Positions 31,126-46,100 of a DNA stretch of 64,000 nt are shown here, piece by piece. Every line of letters begins with the position of its first letter. Position 1 is the stretch's first letter. This stretch comes from Isoetes taiwanensis (lineage: Eukaryota > Streptophyta > Lycopodiopsida > Isoetales > Isoetaceae): contig JAJEKV010000042.1 in assembly GCA_021234155.1 (NCBI GenBank), positions 2,601,257-2,665,256 on the forward strand, written 5' to 3'. The notes below the pieces were generated by a model, which ran no database searches, was not told where the DNA came from, and saw nothing but the letters and a program-made list of their open reading frames with translations. The position numbers were made by a program, and so were the translations under genes.

Positions 31126-34100
31126 CTATTTCCAAGGGTGGGTCGGGTGGGATGGTTCAGCGGACATGTCCGTGTGTGTCTGCAAGATGGGGCTTTTGCG
31201 TATCGTTGAAGGCGACCTTGTTGCCATCGCACTTTTGGCCCTTCTAATAGTGGTAGGTTTACGCATTTGAAATTTTGAACTTTCTTCTGATTTCTTATCA
31301 AGAATACTTTGAATCCTTCTGATTTCTGCATCTCTTGTTTTGATCTGTAACAATGCGTCACCTAGTTTCTCGTTCAATTCTTTATTACTAGCTTCTAGTT
31401 GCTCTTTACTTGGATCCTTCTTGCCCTGTGTTGCAACGAATGCCTTGAGCCCATCATATTCACTATGCTTTATTGAATATCGAGAAAAGGGTGTAACTAT
31501 CTCTGGTACAGACACATTCATCTCATCTGGCAGTGTAATTTGTGTGAATCTCAATTGTCTCTCTAGTTCCATAGTAATACTTGCACTCTGTTTCTTTGGA
31601 TTGTATAGACGAGATGGAGATCTTTGCAGAGTAGATGTGTCTCTTCTAATTTTGTGAATAATAACCTTTTGTTTCGAAATAATTCCTCTGTAATACTCTA
31701 GTTGTCCCTGCACGTGATCATGATCAGATTGATAGTTAAAATTCCCTTCAACAACAGAAAAAGCAAAAGCCGGTGAAGCTTAAGCTCAATAATGTCTTAA
31801 CAGTTAGTTAATAATGCATCTCGCTAAAGTACCTGCAATTTCTGAACTATGAATGCCATGCGTCGAACATTGCGGTTTGCTGAAGAAAAATCATGGAGAA
31901 GTTGCAAGTTCTGTATTGTTATGTGCTTGATCTCTTCCATGCACCGTTCATCGGTTCTTTTCATACAACTTTTTAGCATGGCAACAAAATTTTCCAAGGT
32001 ATCCCTGCCGACCAATTCGGGGTGAGAAAAAGAAAGGTGTGTTCTTGCTTATAATTAGGTAACTACTATTCAATGCGTTTTTGTTTAGCTGGTGAAATAA
32101 TTTATGGCCTAATTTAGGTTTTGTTACCTTTGCCGCATAATTTCCGCCCTAGATTCCAGACCTTGAGCAACAGCAGCACGATGGGAATCCTTGACATATG
32201 CAAGAAAAAGGCCTTCTATTAATTGTGGCCATTCTCCAGGGGCATGATCTTGGACAATCACAGCCAATGCTTCTCTAAATGCGTCAATGTACTGATCCCT
32301 GCTACGTATCTCTTTGTGAAATCTGATTAACCTCTCTTGTTGATCCAAAACTCTTTCCTTTAGTACCCTTATGTGCTCATCTTCTTTAAACTTTGCCGCA
32401 GCATCTAGGGCTTCCCGGGTATGCATTTCTTGAATCTTTCCATGCAGTTGATTTATTTCATCTTGCAATGGTTTCTGTCTCTCTTGCCACTGCAAACGTT
32501 TTTTTTATTAACAACACAGCCACTTTCATCTTCTTAGAGGATCATAATCTTCATGCATTCATCGAAAAGGCATTGATTCAAAACTCTATTTCTAAATCAT
32601 TTTCAGGGGCATCTAGAAAATATAATTATCAAGTGACATTGTTTTATGTAACTACCAATTTACCTGTTTAATTTTTATATCTTGAAGAATTGATTGGGTT
32701 TCCTTTTCCCGGGTAGCATGCATTAAGGCCTTCCTATGAGCGTCTGTCTCTTCCACGAGTGTGTCTAGTATTTGCTTTTTATAATCAATCTCTACAACAA
32801 TATTTTCCAAGCGTGCATTTTCAGTTTCAAGAAGACGAAGGGAACTTTCTTGTGCAGTCGATGCAGTTTTTAATTCTGAAATCTGGAGTTGAAGAGTAGT
32901 TGCAGTCTTTTTCTCAAGAAGCATCTTTGAACTTGCTTCATCTGCACGTTCCTCTTGTCTCTTTACTTCAAGTCTCATTCTGTTCACAGCAGTGTCCAAT
33001 TCCTCATCATTAATTAAAAGATCTTCCTCCATATATGTCTGCCAAAGAAGGGATAAAAGGGCAACAATCAAATCATGGTGTCAACGATTAATGATGAGTT
33101 TAAGATACTTTGCATGCGTACATACTTAATTTATACATGAAACTGGTCTCTTAGTGCAACACTGGTGTTTAATTAAAAGCTGGATATTTTTACACAGGAA
33201 GTGTAGTTGCTAGCCAGAAGAAAAGAGATGCTGATAGTTTGATGGACATCTTTTACATTGGTTCCTATAGTGAGGATATTCAAATGTCGCATTTCCAAGA
33301 GGGTTTGCCTTATTAAGCATCTGGCTGTTTTAAAGGCTACTTTGCTTGGTAGTAATACAAAGGATCACTTCCCCATACTGTGAAAATGGTTCCAGGCTAG
33401 CATATTAAGGATCAGCACAGCTCCCTCCGGCTATAATTAGAAGATCCAAGATATCCTCTTGTGATAAATATCCAGTAGGCTAGGTATAACATCATTTGAA
33501 TAAAGTGTAATTTGCAAGGACATAAAAACCTCGTATTCCCGTATTTGTTTATTGCAATGGGCCTCAAAATCTTGGATCTTCTTGTTTGCTTCTAGTTCAG
33601 CAATTTTCATTTCTTCATACAGCTTCTGCACATGACTATTGTGCTCTTCCTCCTTTTTTGCTATCGTCTCATCGCACAGTTCTTTTGTTTTTTCAGCTTC
33701 TACTTTCCAATATTGTGTTTTGGAAGTCTCTGTGCTGAACTGTATTAGAATATCAAAGCAACTCATTAGATCATTATTACACAAAAGATAGATTTATGGT
33801 TCTATTTAGAAAATTATTAACATTTATCCTTAATCGGCACGTTTGTTGATGCAGACGATCTGTGATCATCTGTTGCAAATCTGTTGCAAACCTGTGATAA
33901 GGCGGAACCAGCAACTGGTCGAATGATTAACCTTGGATTCAGGCTTGGATGCTAGTAATGTAGCTCCGATAATCCAGCTCTAGAGGGTGATAATCACATG
34001 GGAGGGTGATAAACTATAAAGTAGTTCTGATGTCAAAGCTGGGCCTGTCGGTTAAAGGAATTCACCTTCCTTTGGTAGGCCATTAGGTTAGGAAGGGAGC

Positions 34101-37100
34101 CAGGTCCTCATCGCACGTAAGGGCTTGCGGATGCCCATTTCCCCACGTACACAAATTCAAGAATTCAGATATCAGCCTCGCTAGAACAGGGCCAGAGGAG
34201 AAGGAGCCCCTGGCAGAACATTACTTGTTTTAATTTAATATGGGCCTGAAATAATGGAAATGACCTCCCTCCAATCTTACGCTACATAAATGAGCTCACG
34301 TCTAGGCTCGCCGATTTATTACACGTAAAAAACACTTAGGAACCATTCTGCTGCATCCGCCAATAGTGCCATGCCACATGGCGTTGTTTCAAACCAAGAA
34401 TGTAAACCAAGAATGTTAATAATTTTTGCTGAACGACGGAGTTTCTATGGCCGGCTGCTGCTGCAGTTTCTACATGCATTCCAAGAACTCATCTACGATT
34501 TACCCACCATTCCGGCCTCTTTACCCAACATTCCAAGGACTTACCCTGCATTCCGAAGGTTTTGACGGGGTGCAGAATGGTTCCTAAGTGTTCAATCTCT
34601 AGATTGGAGTTATTTGTAGCTTGATGAACTCCCAAAATTTGTTATCAAATGATTGTGTCAATTATTTCTATTGTGGTAAGAATTCTCACTTAATAATATA
34701 CTGATTCGAGAGAGTCCTCTTGTTCTATAGCAGAAGGTAATTCCCATGTGACCAAGCTTCATGAAGGACAATGTGTCTTTTTGGAAATAAAACTTTGTGG
34801 TTTCTTACATGGATAACCTTTGTGTATTTATATTAAATGAATAAGATCAGTTTCTTTTATTCAGGCCTTCGATGCTATTGAATATGTTTAATATGGTTTC
34901 GAGTTGATTTTTTTAAATATGAATTGAAAATATGTATTAAAACAGATGACAAGTCCGATGTCTCTATTCTATGTTAAATTCCAAAGATCTATGTACCTAG
35001 ACATTGCTAATCAATAGAATACACCTATCTATGAAACTAGACTGCAAATTGATGTCAATTATTTTAAACAGGTCCTTTGATATAATGTCTTGTTGTCAAG
35101 ACTAAAGGTTTTTTTTGCTAACTCCAGCTTTTTGGTACCAGAAACGTTGATTTAGGTCTTACTTTAAAAGTGTGATTGCTTTATACCAAATGGCGTTCTA
35201 ATTTGGGTATTAATTTGGGTATATTTTATAGGATCTCAAAGACACTTATAATGAGGACATGTATATCAATAAGCAATGAATAATTTAGCTCTATGTATAA
35301 AGTATGTGTTTATAGAGCACGCCCATCATTTTTACTCGTTCGGCATTCCTAATGGTAATATCGTGTATGTATTTTTCTTAGGTATTTTAATACTAGTATG
35401 GGGCAAAGTGGCATGCCGGAGGGCATCCAACAACTCTTCTTTAGGGTTGTTTTCTTTTAGCATCCATCCGACAGGTTTCCATGAAGGCACGCATAAGAAG
35501 AACTGAGATGCAAAAGCTGGATTTACCTTGATGCAGAAGATCTTTGCCTCAAAGGTTCCGTGAGGTTTTTGTTACAGGTGTAAAAGCCGGATCAAAGCAA
35601 GGCCGATTGAGTTCTAGTTTTTTCCTTCTTCTATCCTTAACAATTAGAAATCGAAACATTGGCCTTTTTGCTTAACCAACACCATTCTGCATCGATGACT
35701 TTATTTTAGGGCTCCAGGTAAGGTTAGTGTTACAGGATCAGATAATTAATCCTTCGAACTCTTTTCCTTTGGGGGGTATCGCATCCCAACTACAAGTTAT
35801 ACCTGAGAAGTAACTCCATGGATTTTGAAGAATGATTCTGGATTTTCATAAGACATTATAAAAATCCTACTCCAATAATCCCTCTTTGCGTCCACATATC
35901 AAAAGAAGTCCTCCCATACCTGTATAATTTATTCTCCTCCTGCCAATTTCCCCCTCAGGAATTTGTATGGTATGAAATGCACAAAAACCATACTTGTGTA
36001 TGATATATATGTAGGTTTTTATAAAAAATAAACCCATAAAGGTCACTTAGTAGTGTTGCATAGTAGTGTTCTATGGCAAGTAGAATATAAACACCCCTTG
36101 ATTGAGTCCTACCCCCTATCATCTTATATCAAATGCACTCTTATATCAAATGCACTCTGAGTGCGAAGAGAGAGTAGAGGGAGGGAGGAAGGAAAACCTT
36201 ATTCTCAAAATGGTTGTAAATTTCATTCTCGCTTTGTTGTTGTGATTGAATAATTCCTTGCAATGTATCTTCCATATTCTTCTTATAATTTTCTAGTTTG
36301 TCGCTTAACATGGACAATTCATGTTTTAAACTCGTCTCTCTATAAGCATGTTCTCTCTCTTTTTCTTTCATCTTTTGCATCCAAGCTTGTCTAACTTGCT
36401 CTTGCTTAAAGTTTGAATGAGATTCCTCCTTTTGTAAGTTGTCTTTTACCTCCTGGTACAAGCATGCTAATATCAACACTATGTACCACTTCAGTATTAT
36501 GTACCACTTGATCTTTTGTGTTACAGAAAGTATACCTCAAACTCCTTCTTAATAGCATCTAAATCAAGCATGCTTATCAATACACATTCATCTTCATCAT
36601 CCTTTTTTTTATGGGCTTTCATCTCCTCAAAATTGTCACCGAGCATGTAAATGAATATTGCCCCACTCAAAGAGCGGATAAAAATCAAGCTGGAGTTCTC
36701 ATCAACGCAGAGTTGGGAAATTGGCCCTACATAACTTTCAATTGGCATCTTAGAACCAACTTTTATAAATGTAAAACCACTTCAATATAATTTAGGCAAA
36801 TCCATACTTGCCAATTTTATACATTCGCTAAACATCCAAGGGTCTATAGTAACATTACTTTCTTGGAAAGGAAAGAAATATGCAAACACGACATTCTATG
36901 AGTTTGTCAAAAGGCATCAAATTGTCTCTCTGTCAAGAATATTCGGAGGTCAAATGTTATTCTATGCAGGCCCCAAATTTATATATGTCACAAGACCCTA
37001 TGACTCTAAATTGTTGTACTTTCTATGCATCTGCCACTAAGATATTTTAAGATATTTGAAGCTGGAAACTAGAGAGAGAAAGTTGGATGCTTCATATGCG

Positions 37101-40100
37101 GTAAACATTTTTGTAAATGAATGGATAATGAATGTGATATTAAATGCTCACTTTATGATGACATGGTAAAATGATGGTGCGACATGATCTCGGGCTATTG
37201 GTAGATTAGATATACATTAGCTAGGGCCATATATACATCAGCTAGAGTGAGTTTCTAAACTCACGCCCTTGCTGAAACGATACTCCTACTTAAAACTTAG
37301 AGAGCAAGAAAAAACATTACTGTAATGTAATTTTAGAACCACTATTTCAAGGACTGTATCCCAAGTAATTTCTTCATTTTTTGAAATTTGAAGCCATTGA
37401 GGGGTTTGGGCATTCAATAAGTTCTGTGGTTCTAGAATGTCTCGAACAAAAGCAGGCCTTCAAGTATGAAGATGATATTTGAAGTCTTTGATAAGGGCAG
37501 TAGCTTTAGAATTATGATCATACAACCTAGCTATCTCTTGTAAGTCCCAGAAAAGATGTAACATCCAAAGCATTTCATGTGTACCTGTAAAAAGAGCTTT
37601 TAGCCCGGCTTTTTATCTCATTGGATCACATTGGCAATGGAATGATTATGCCTACTTACGCATGTATTTATGCAGGCAAGCTACAGATGTGGGGAGACCT
37701 CATACATTTATACCATAGAAAGGAATTTTCCTTACCTCGTATAATGGGATATGCAAAAGTAAAACTTTCATGTTCCTATTATATCTTCCCACTCTCATAA
37801 CGTTTTATGCCACTTAACTCTCTTGCTTTGCATGTTAAAAATATTTTTTTCTTTAGACATGCAAGCTTCCACTTGTTATATAGGTTTTGCATGCAATTTT
37901 GTGAAGGATCTTCAATCTCTACGGGGCACCCCTTTTGACAAAATTATTTTTTTTTTCTTTGTTTGAGAAAAATGTTATCTTTTGCAATTGGTGTGCTCAA
38001 TTTCAATGTAGAAGAAATGGACATTGTGAAGAGATAATTTTGGAGTACCTTCATACGAAATTGGACGACCATGATCGAAGGGGTTTCTTCCAATGTTGTT
38101 GCATCACGGTCATAGGTATGGAGTTATATGGTTCTCTTTTTTTTATAGATGTGTTGTTTAGCTGCAAAAAACATTACTGGCTTCTCTTCAAATTGCAAAC
38201 ACTCTTTTAGCCGGCCTCTGAAAGAACCCTAGAAATAGGAATTATATAGTGCCCCTTACAGATATCTTGCTCGAATTTATTAGGGTAGAATCATCTTACT
38301 CCTAGCCCAAGGACTGATCAGAGGATAGCAAACATTGCAACAAATTCCGCTGTAAATTCTGTAGATAATGGAGTGCAAGCAGCTGATCCAAACTCAACCG
38401 CTCAGAGTGAGATTAAAAAGCTTGGATCTAATGACAACGGTGCGGTGAACTAGAGCTGAGCAATTATGAGAAGTCACAGAAAAGATTACTAACACGTCTA
38501 CTCAAGGCATTGGTATGCCAACACATCTACTCAAGGTATTGGCACTACTAATTGAGCTCAACAGGTCTGCTTATCTTTTATGTTTATTCATTGTAAGGAA
38601 TAGTAATACTCCATTGCATTGCGAAGCTGGAAAAATTACATTGGTAGCTTAATGTTATTTTGCTTTAATTTGTAGCATTAAGCTAAGCGCAATTGGTACA
38701 GTATAGATTTTAGATCTGCATATTCTAGATGGCTGTATAATGCACTAACTATATGAGAACTGGGAATAACATGTACTGGGCATTTATAATGTCCCATGGT
38801 TGATTTTGCACTGCCAGATGATATTTACAGATCTTGGCATAGAGGTAATGGAAATGGGTGAACAAATCAGATGCCATTTGTGTAATAAATTCATTTCTGA
38901 TTCTGCTTGTTGCTATAGATCTGTCCATATAGATGTCGGGCTACCATAAATAGAAAAGAGGGTATTATGTTGGTCTCATGATAAAGCCATGGACTAGTGT
39001 CTTATGCTTGGGATCATGACGCGCTTTAGAACATATGAAGCTTATTTCTTACTGTAAATAGGGTAACAGAGCTGATTTATAGTGATATTTTGAGATGCAA
39101 ATAATTGAGTGGGATTTGAATTATGAAATTAACCTAGGCATATAAATTGATATCCGTTTACAGAAGCTTGCATCACTCTTGTGTTCTAGTGTGTATAAAG
39201 GCATTAAGTAGAGTAAGCATTTGCTGATGCTAGGTTTGCACAGGACTAGACCTACCTTCCATTTTATTTATTTGGACATGCAAGGTGAAGGTTGAACAGC
39301 CCAAGAGATCTGTAGCTTACCTGTAATGGCTCATATTGTTACTCTTTCCAAGGCTAACATTCATTTGGTTTCATTGCAGGTAATGGGATTTCTTGCTCTG
39401 TGTGTGTTTTTTCACATTTATTCAAAGTTTGGAGAAGCTTACAAGATATGATAATGGAAGTACTAAGTTGAAATAGTAAAACAATATATTATTTCTTTTT
39501 GGCTATAGGTTAGTAACTTTGATCTTGAAAACTGCTATCATCAATATGTGAATTAAGATCATTACAGACTTTTGAAATGATTCAAGTTGGAAAGTTATGT
39601 AAGTTAAAGGAGATAGATATTCTAATTCCTGTTTAGAAAATCAATGTTTGACTTAAAATTTTGCAATATAAATATCTATGGGAAATTTTTTGACTAAGAC
39701 ATGAAAGTATTGAATGCAATTAAGTTTATAAGTTCTAGATATTGGAAAATTGTTTGTAGATTGATGACTTGTAACCTGTTTTAGCTTAAATGATCTTTGC
39801 AAAAGTTCACGGAAAAGTAGAAAGTCAGTCTGATCAGGTTTAAAGTTTTTTTTTTTTCCAATACTCAGTTCTCTAGTTGTACTAGAAACCGTAATCATGG
39901 TTACTTAATTTTTAGGTGGATAAATAAATATCTCTATTTACTGATGACAATGTGGATTTATAGGAGATTACAAGAAAAGTGGTTGAAGCCACTGAGGTAG
40001 ACAACCAATGGATAAAGAAGCTTTTGCAGCTCAAGTACCATGAGTAACAGATCCAGACTATATTGGCGTGCATAAAAAAGGAGGTAACAAATTCATTGTT

Positions 40101-43100
40101 TCATAAGATGCTTCTCCATTAGAGCAGAGAATATGTTCGATAATGCTGAAATCTCATTGTGGAAATAATTTTTTCTTGGATATCTACCATGCTTGGGTTT
40201 TTGGATACAAAGTTTACCAAGCATGGCTTTAAATGATAAAAATGGATAATATACTTTTTCCGCCATTGGGCTAGGTTCTATGGACCTGTTTTTAGATATC
40301 TTTGCAAATAGACAAATACAAGTTATTAGAGCTAGAAAATACAGGTAGAATCTCTAATATATACAGTTTTCAACATATTGCAAGGTAAATTTTCCTTCTA
40401 AGGTACATACTACATAGGTATATCAAAGTAGAAAGTTGCAGACCATATGCTCAGACTTCAAGGGTAATTTTAGCATAGGGTCTACCTTATGTTTGCCTTC
40501 ATTCCAATACATGAACATGGGAAATTGCTATGGCTTTTTTCCATTCAATTGATACATTTTGTAGCAATTGTTTTGCCAAATTAGATGTTGTCAACTACAA
40601 GGAAGAAGGTTGTAGGCCGTATGCTCATACTTTAAGGGAAATTTCATCACAAGTTCTACCTTATGGTTCTCATTCCAATACATGGAAAATTGCTATTGTT
40701 ATTGCTTAGTTGATCGGCAATTTAAAGCAATTGTTTTGGTAAGAAAGACATTGTCAGTGCGGTATTTTGCTAAGAAGACATTGTCAATTCGCTGTTGCGG
40801 ACTTTTGTCAATGAAGCATTTCTTGGTGTCCATTATCGCAATGGCATGGTAAGACTTTTAGTCATACAAGTAAGTGAATAGACAATTATGGGAAGGGTAG
40901 GGCCCTGTTGTACAACAAGGTCCTACTCTCGTTGTTACCAAAAATTTGAAATTATAGTAGTGATCACTACAACCCTGACCTACGGTAGGAGGCATGGTTT
41001 TTTGTTAAATGGAAGTTGTATTCTAAAGTTGAAAATCTTAAAGAACTAGGTGGTTTATTGGCCAAGCCGTGATTCAATGTGTCAATAAGCTCATTTTGCA
41101 ATCGATAGTTCCAAAGATATGGATCCACTTGGTTTACATGTCGTGAACTCGGTATTGACAAACATGAAGAAAATTTGAGCCTCGTTGATCATGACCTTTG
41201 AAGGTTGGAAAATGGAAAAGCTACAGCGGGAACTATGATTCTGAATTTATAATGCTCTATAGCATGCCGCATGGCTCATGGCTCTAGCTCACATTTTCAT
41301 CTCACTTAATCTCTTCAATTTCAGTGAGAAAATGTCACTTAATCTCGTTTGGTGGCATTTGTCACTAACTTGATAGTTTAATTATACTCTTACTTGGATC
41401 CACCGTGGACTATGAAGCTTTTTATTTCATTGGATCTCATTGGCAACGGAATGACTATGCCTATTTAGGCATGTATTTATGCGGGCAAGCTCCAGACGTG
41501 GGAAGACCACATACATGTATACCATAGAAAGGAATTTTCCTTACCTCGTACAATGGGATATGCAAAAGTAAAACTTTCATGTTAGTGATGTTGATGTTAT
41601 ATCTTCCCACTCTCACATTGTTTTATGCCACTTAACTGTCTTACTTTGCATGTTAAAAATATTTTTTTCTTTAGATATGCAAGCTTCCAATTGTCATAAT
41701 GGGGTTTGCATGCAACTTTGTGAAGGATCTTCAATCTCTACGGGACATCCCTTTTGAAAAAAATGGGGCATGTTCCATTCTAACATTTTTTCTTTGTTTG
41801 AGAAAAATATTATCTTTTGCAATAAGTGAACATTTGGTCAGTAGGTAAACAGTAAACTAGCCACAGTAACCTGTAAATCAACTTTTACTGGTCTAGACTA
41901 GTCTTTTCAAACTAGCTAGCATTGTCCCAATGCCAATGAGCAGCCAAAGTGGAGGACATGTACATGCTATTAAGTTCTGCCATGTTGGGGATCATCATTG
42001 TATATCCCTAGTAACCAAAAAGATAAGCAGCATTGGCAAGGTTTGAACTCCCAACCAAATGTTCACTTATTTTGGCATTATTAGGCCTATACCAACTCAT
42101 CACACATCCGTTGGGCAAATTTTGGTCGCACGTGCATACTTTGTCGGCAGGACTGCCTTGAGGAAGTTTTCAAATCCTAGGGGCAACTCTAGAGACATCA
42201 CCTTACATAGCGCCTGCCACGCATGACTTTTGGGCATCCTAAGACTATACAATAACCAGTAAACCAACCACAATAATTTGTAAACCAACTTTTACTGGTC
42301 TAGACTAGTCTTTTCAAACTAGCTAGCTTTGTCCCACTGCCAACGAGCTGCCAAAGTGGAGGACATGCACAAGCTTTTAAGTTCTGCCACGTTGAGGATT
42401 ATCATCGTAAATCACTAATAACCAAATCCCAAAGATAAGTAACATTGGCAAAGTTTGAACCCTTAACCAAATGTTAACTTATTTTGTCTTGATATTACAG
42501 GTTTGAATATACATGACAGTCTATGAGTTTAACGTGGTGATTATGGAATAACTAAGTATAATCAATGATTTAATCTGGTGCTTGTTGTGGCTAGAAAGAT
42601 GAGTGCATATAACAAAAATCTCTATTCCATTCAAAATCAGCATTCTACAAAGTTTTTTTTTTTGGATCACAGTTGTTGATTCTGATGGTTTAGGAAGCGG
42701 CCCAAAGAGACCTACAGGACGAAGCTTGCTTTGATGCAAATAGTTTTTATAATGTTTCTTCTAACTTGCCTTTATGTGGTCATGGCAAAATGAAGCTAGG
42801 CTTTCTTTCCTTTTCTTGCATTTGCTAATTCTGCCTCGCGTAATAATTTTTGCACTTCATTAAATCTCCAGGTAACCTTCTTTTATGTGCTGATTATTGT
42901 TGTGCTCTCACACGTAAGATTATCATATCTTCTAGTATCATCATTACCGCAAAGGCTTTTCCCTTGAAAACCTTCCGAGGCCGGGGTTTTTTAATCCTAG
43001 TAGTAATGGTTGTAGTAGGCCATTGTATGGTCCCATGGCCTCTTGGTCTTTGTGGACATTAACAAATCTATTCTATTCTTCACTAATCCTCCCACAACAC

Positions 43101-46100
43101 CAATAAAGTTTTCTTTAAAAGTTTTCAATTTGGTAATATGCGCACAATTCTAAAGTCGGTTGCTTTATATGCTCCTTAGTTAAAGATATTTCTCCAAATC
43201 CATTATATGTATGGATATTCTAGGTATTGCCATACCTTAACAAAGGTATGAAATCCTCTGCCACTTTCCAGGGATCCATGAGAACCATGCTTGAATGCTT
43301 ATTTATGACCATACTTAATGTTCATCACATGAAACCTTAATAAAAGAAAGTCTACCAAGGAACACTCTTTGCACATGTCTCCTATTAGAATTGTGCAAAA
43401 TTCTATCTGAAACTTGTTATAAATCCTATCAAAGATCTCTAAAAATCTTTAAGATCCAAAATCCAAGCATGACATTGGAAGTACTGCCTGTTGATCTTCC
43501 CCCAATAATTCCTCATAGATATAGCTCCAAACTCGTTCAAATCTAGCACAAAGTGGCTTTCCAGATAGCTATAAGGAAATCTGTCCTTGCTCCTAAAATC
43601 TCGTTGCTCCTAAAATCTCGTACGAAAGATATTCAAGGGGAAAAGATATGATCAGGCGAAGATCTCCTCCCTCTCTCTCATAAACAAGGGTCTGTACCAT
43701 ATCTGAAGTTGGAAGGTAGAGAGAGAAAGTTGGCCTTTTCATGTTTCATATGCAGTAGATGTTTTTGATAAATAAATGAATGGATGCTACATTGAATAGC
43801 CAATTTGTGACATGGCAAAGTGATGGCATCGTATGATCTTGGGCAGTCATGTACTATTGGGTCAGTTAGAGCGAGTTTCTAAACTAATACCTTGTTGAGT
43901 ATGCACCTACTTTTATTCCATGCCATGTACTGCGCCAACATTTTAGAAAAAATCAAAGGAACACATTCACATCCACCTCATGAGGATTTAGGTAGGCTGA
44001 AGCTTCATACATGGGGATGACACATTACATTTTCTACATGTGCTGGTCTACTATAATCTTTCTGACTCCTATCCAACTAAAAATCAACTTTGATATGGCT
44101 TCTTAAACACTACAGTACATGTCAGCGGGACCAAATACAAGTAGTTTAAATTTTCGTGTTCCCTATCTCAATTGTCTCCACGTCTCAATTCTATGGTCTG
44201 ATTGGAATCTTTTGTTTATGACGCAAAGAAAGTAGCTAGATCTTGCTATTTTCTTTATCATAGAAAGGTAGACTGTGTGTATAATAACACTCCTTCAACT
44301 ATCTACATAGTCAGCAAGCAGAAAAGAGGAAAACCTAGATATCTAAGTCTATTACCCAGCTATTCTAACTGTCACTGGATTTCCTAACCTGCTAAACTAG
44401 ATATTTAGCTGTCAATATTACATCAGTATCTGACACTTGAGCGTCTCTCTCCCAAGAGCAACACATTTCTCATTTAACTTTAATAATTTTATTAACCAAT
44501 AATGGAAGATGAGATTCTTTATAAAACATCGCAATATTCTTCTTATTAATTGATCCCAGATCCTATATTAATAAGCTACATTGATACTAGAAATAACGTT
44601 TAAACACTCAAGGATTCTGAAACTAGCACTCGTCAAATTTATTGTTTAAGTGCACACTCATTTAAAAGCTGCCTTATCCAAAAGTAAATTATCTATGCAT
44701 TACCTGCTCGAGGAGAAAATTTGGTTACTGGTGTTGCTGTGTTACTGGTAATTGGGTACATATAAACATGCATATCCTCCTCTTGTGTTGCAGCAAATAA
44801 CATTCTCTTTCGGAACAGGCCAGCTAAGAGCTTGTAAGGACTTTGTTGATTTAATTCCCATAATATGCTTGCCCTGTTTAATTGATGATTCTGTCCAACT
44901 TCTGATAGAGCACGCTTAGGAACTACCTCTATTATGGCACCTGGTGGCTTCTCATTTGTGCTGATGATTCGTAGGGGTAATGAGGAACCACAAGCATACA
45001 AAAAAGTCCTATCGGGATCAAATATAATGGAAGAAAACCGAGATCCTTTGGTAACACACTCTTCAGATCGGTGAAACTTATCCATTGACCATGTGTAAAT
45101 GGCACCATCCAGACCACCAGATACCAAGTAAATTGAGTTAGCTGACCATGCCAGTGTTGATACTGTACCTAGGTGTCCCTGGCAGAAAGAGAAGCAACTT
45201 CATATCGACAAGAGAACAAGACATAAAAAAAAGTCAAGATACTAAACAACCAACCTTTAGTGTCCCAATCACATCCCATGTAAAGGGCGACAGAATAATA
45301 ATATCCCGTCCAGTCGATGCTGCTACCAAATGGCCACTAGGCGAGAATTTTACTTGACCACAAGCTGGCAATAATATGTCCTTATAATGCTCCAACCTTA
45401 AGCCCACAAGCAAAAGTTGAAGCAGTTCAAATAAAGCCATTTAGAATTTTTTCGAGATTAAAATTGCACAGGAAAAACATGTACATATGTCAAGTATGTA
45501 ATACATCCATAAAGTGATGGAAGTACTCATGGAAGAAGTATGTCACCTATCAGTTCAAGTAGTTATGACAACTTCTAGACAAAGCATATAGTGTGGTTTT
45601 ATGTCAAGTATGTAATATACATCCATAAAGTGATGGAAGTACTCATGGAAGAAGTATGTCACCTATGGGTTCAAGTAGTTATGACAACTTCTAGACAAAG
45701 CATATAGTGTGGTTTTATGTAGCATATAGAGGTGGAATAACAGGCAAAGAACAGTCCATTTCCGAAATTCATCATAACATATTCATAATTATTTCTGAGA
45801 TTGCCAAGAATAACACTTGTGAATGATCAACTGCTTTGCAAAGAAAAAAAAAATTTAAATCTATACTTTCCCCTGATTTACTACTCAAGACCCATGGGGT
45901 GGTGTTAGCAATGGGGCTTTCGTCAAGAAGAAAAGGAACTATCCATACATCATATTTGGCCTTTATTAGATCTTAATATCCTATTCTTTCATCAAAGTGA
46001 ATACTGAAATATAGATCAGAAAATACATGTATACTTGTAAGCCATTATTCGAAATACAGTGATGCATTTTGCCATTCCTGCAAGAATTTGATAACCCCAA

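Larger units (their letters stand above)
36760..44703 (-). other. CFAP57 intron 14, about 7.9 kb, repeat-built
   Basis: The largest intron, between the last WD40 exon pair. It contains no supported gene. Much of it consists of internal duplications (listed separately) and one LINE terminus. Remaining parts are anonymous AT-rich sequence. Confidence 0.7.

Noticed and set aside
37610-41815. A possible LTR retrotransposon bounded by the 370-bp direct repeats
   Set aside because: No TG...CA ends, primer site or gag/pol frames between the repeats.
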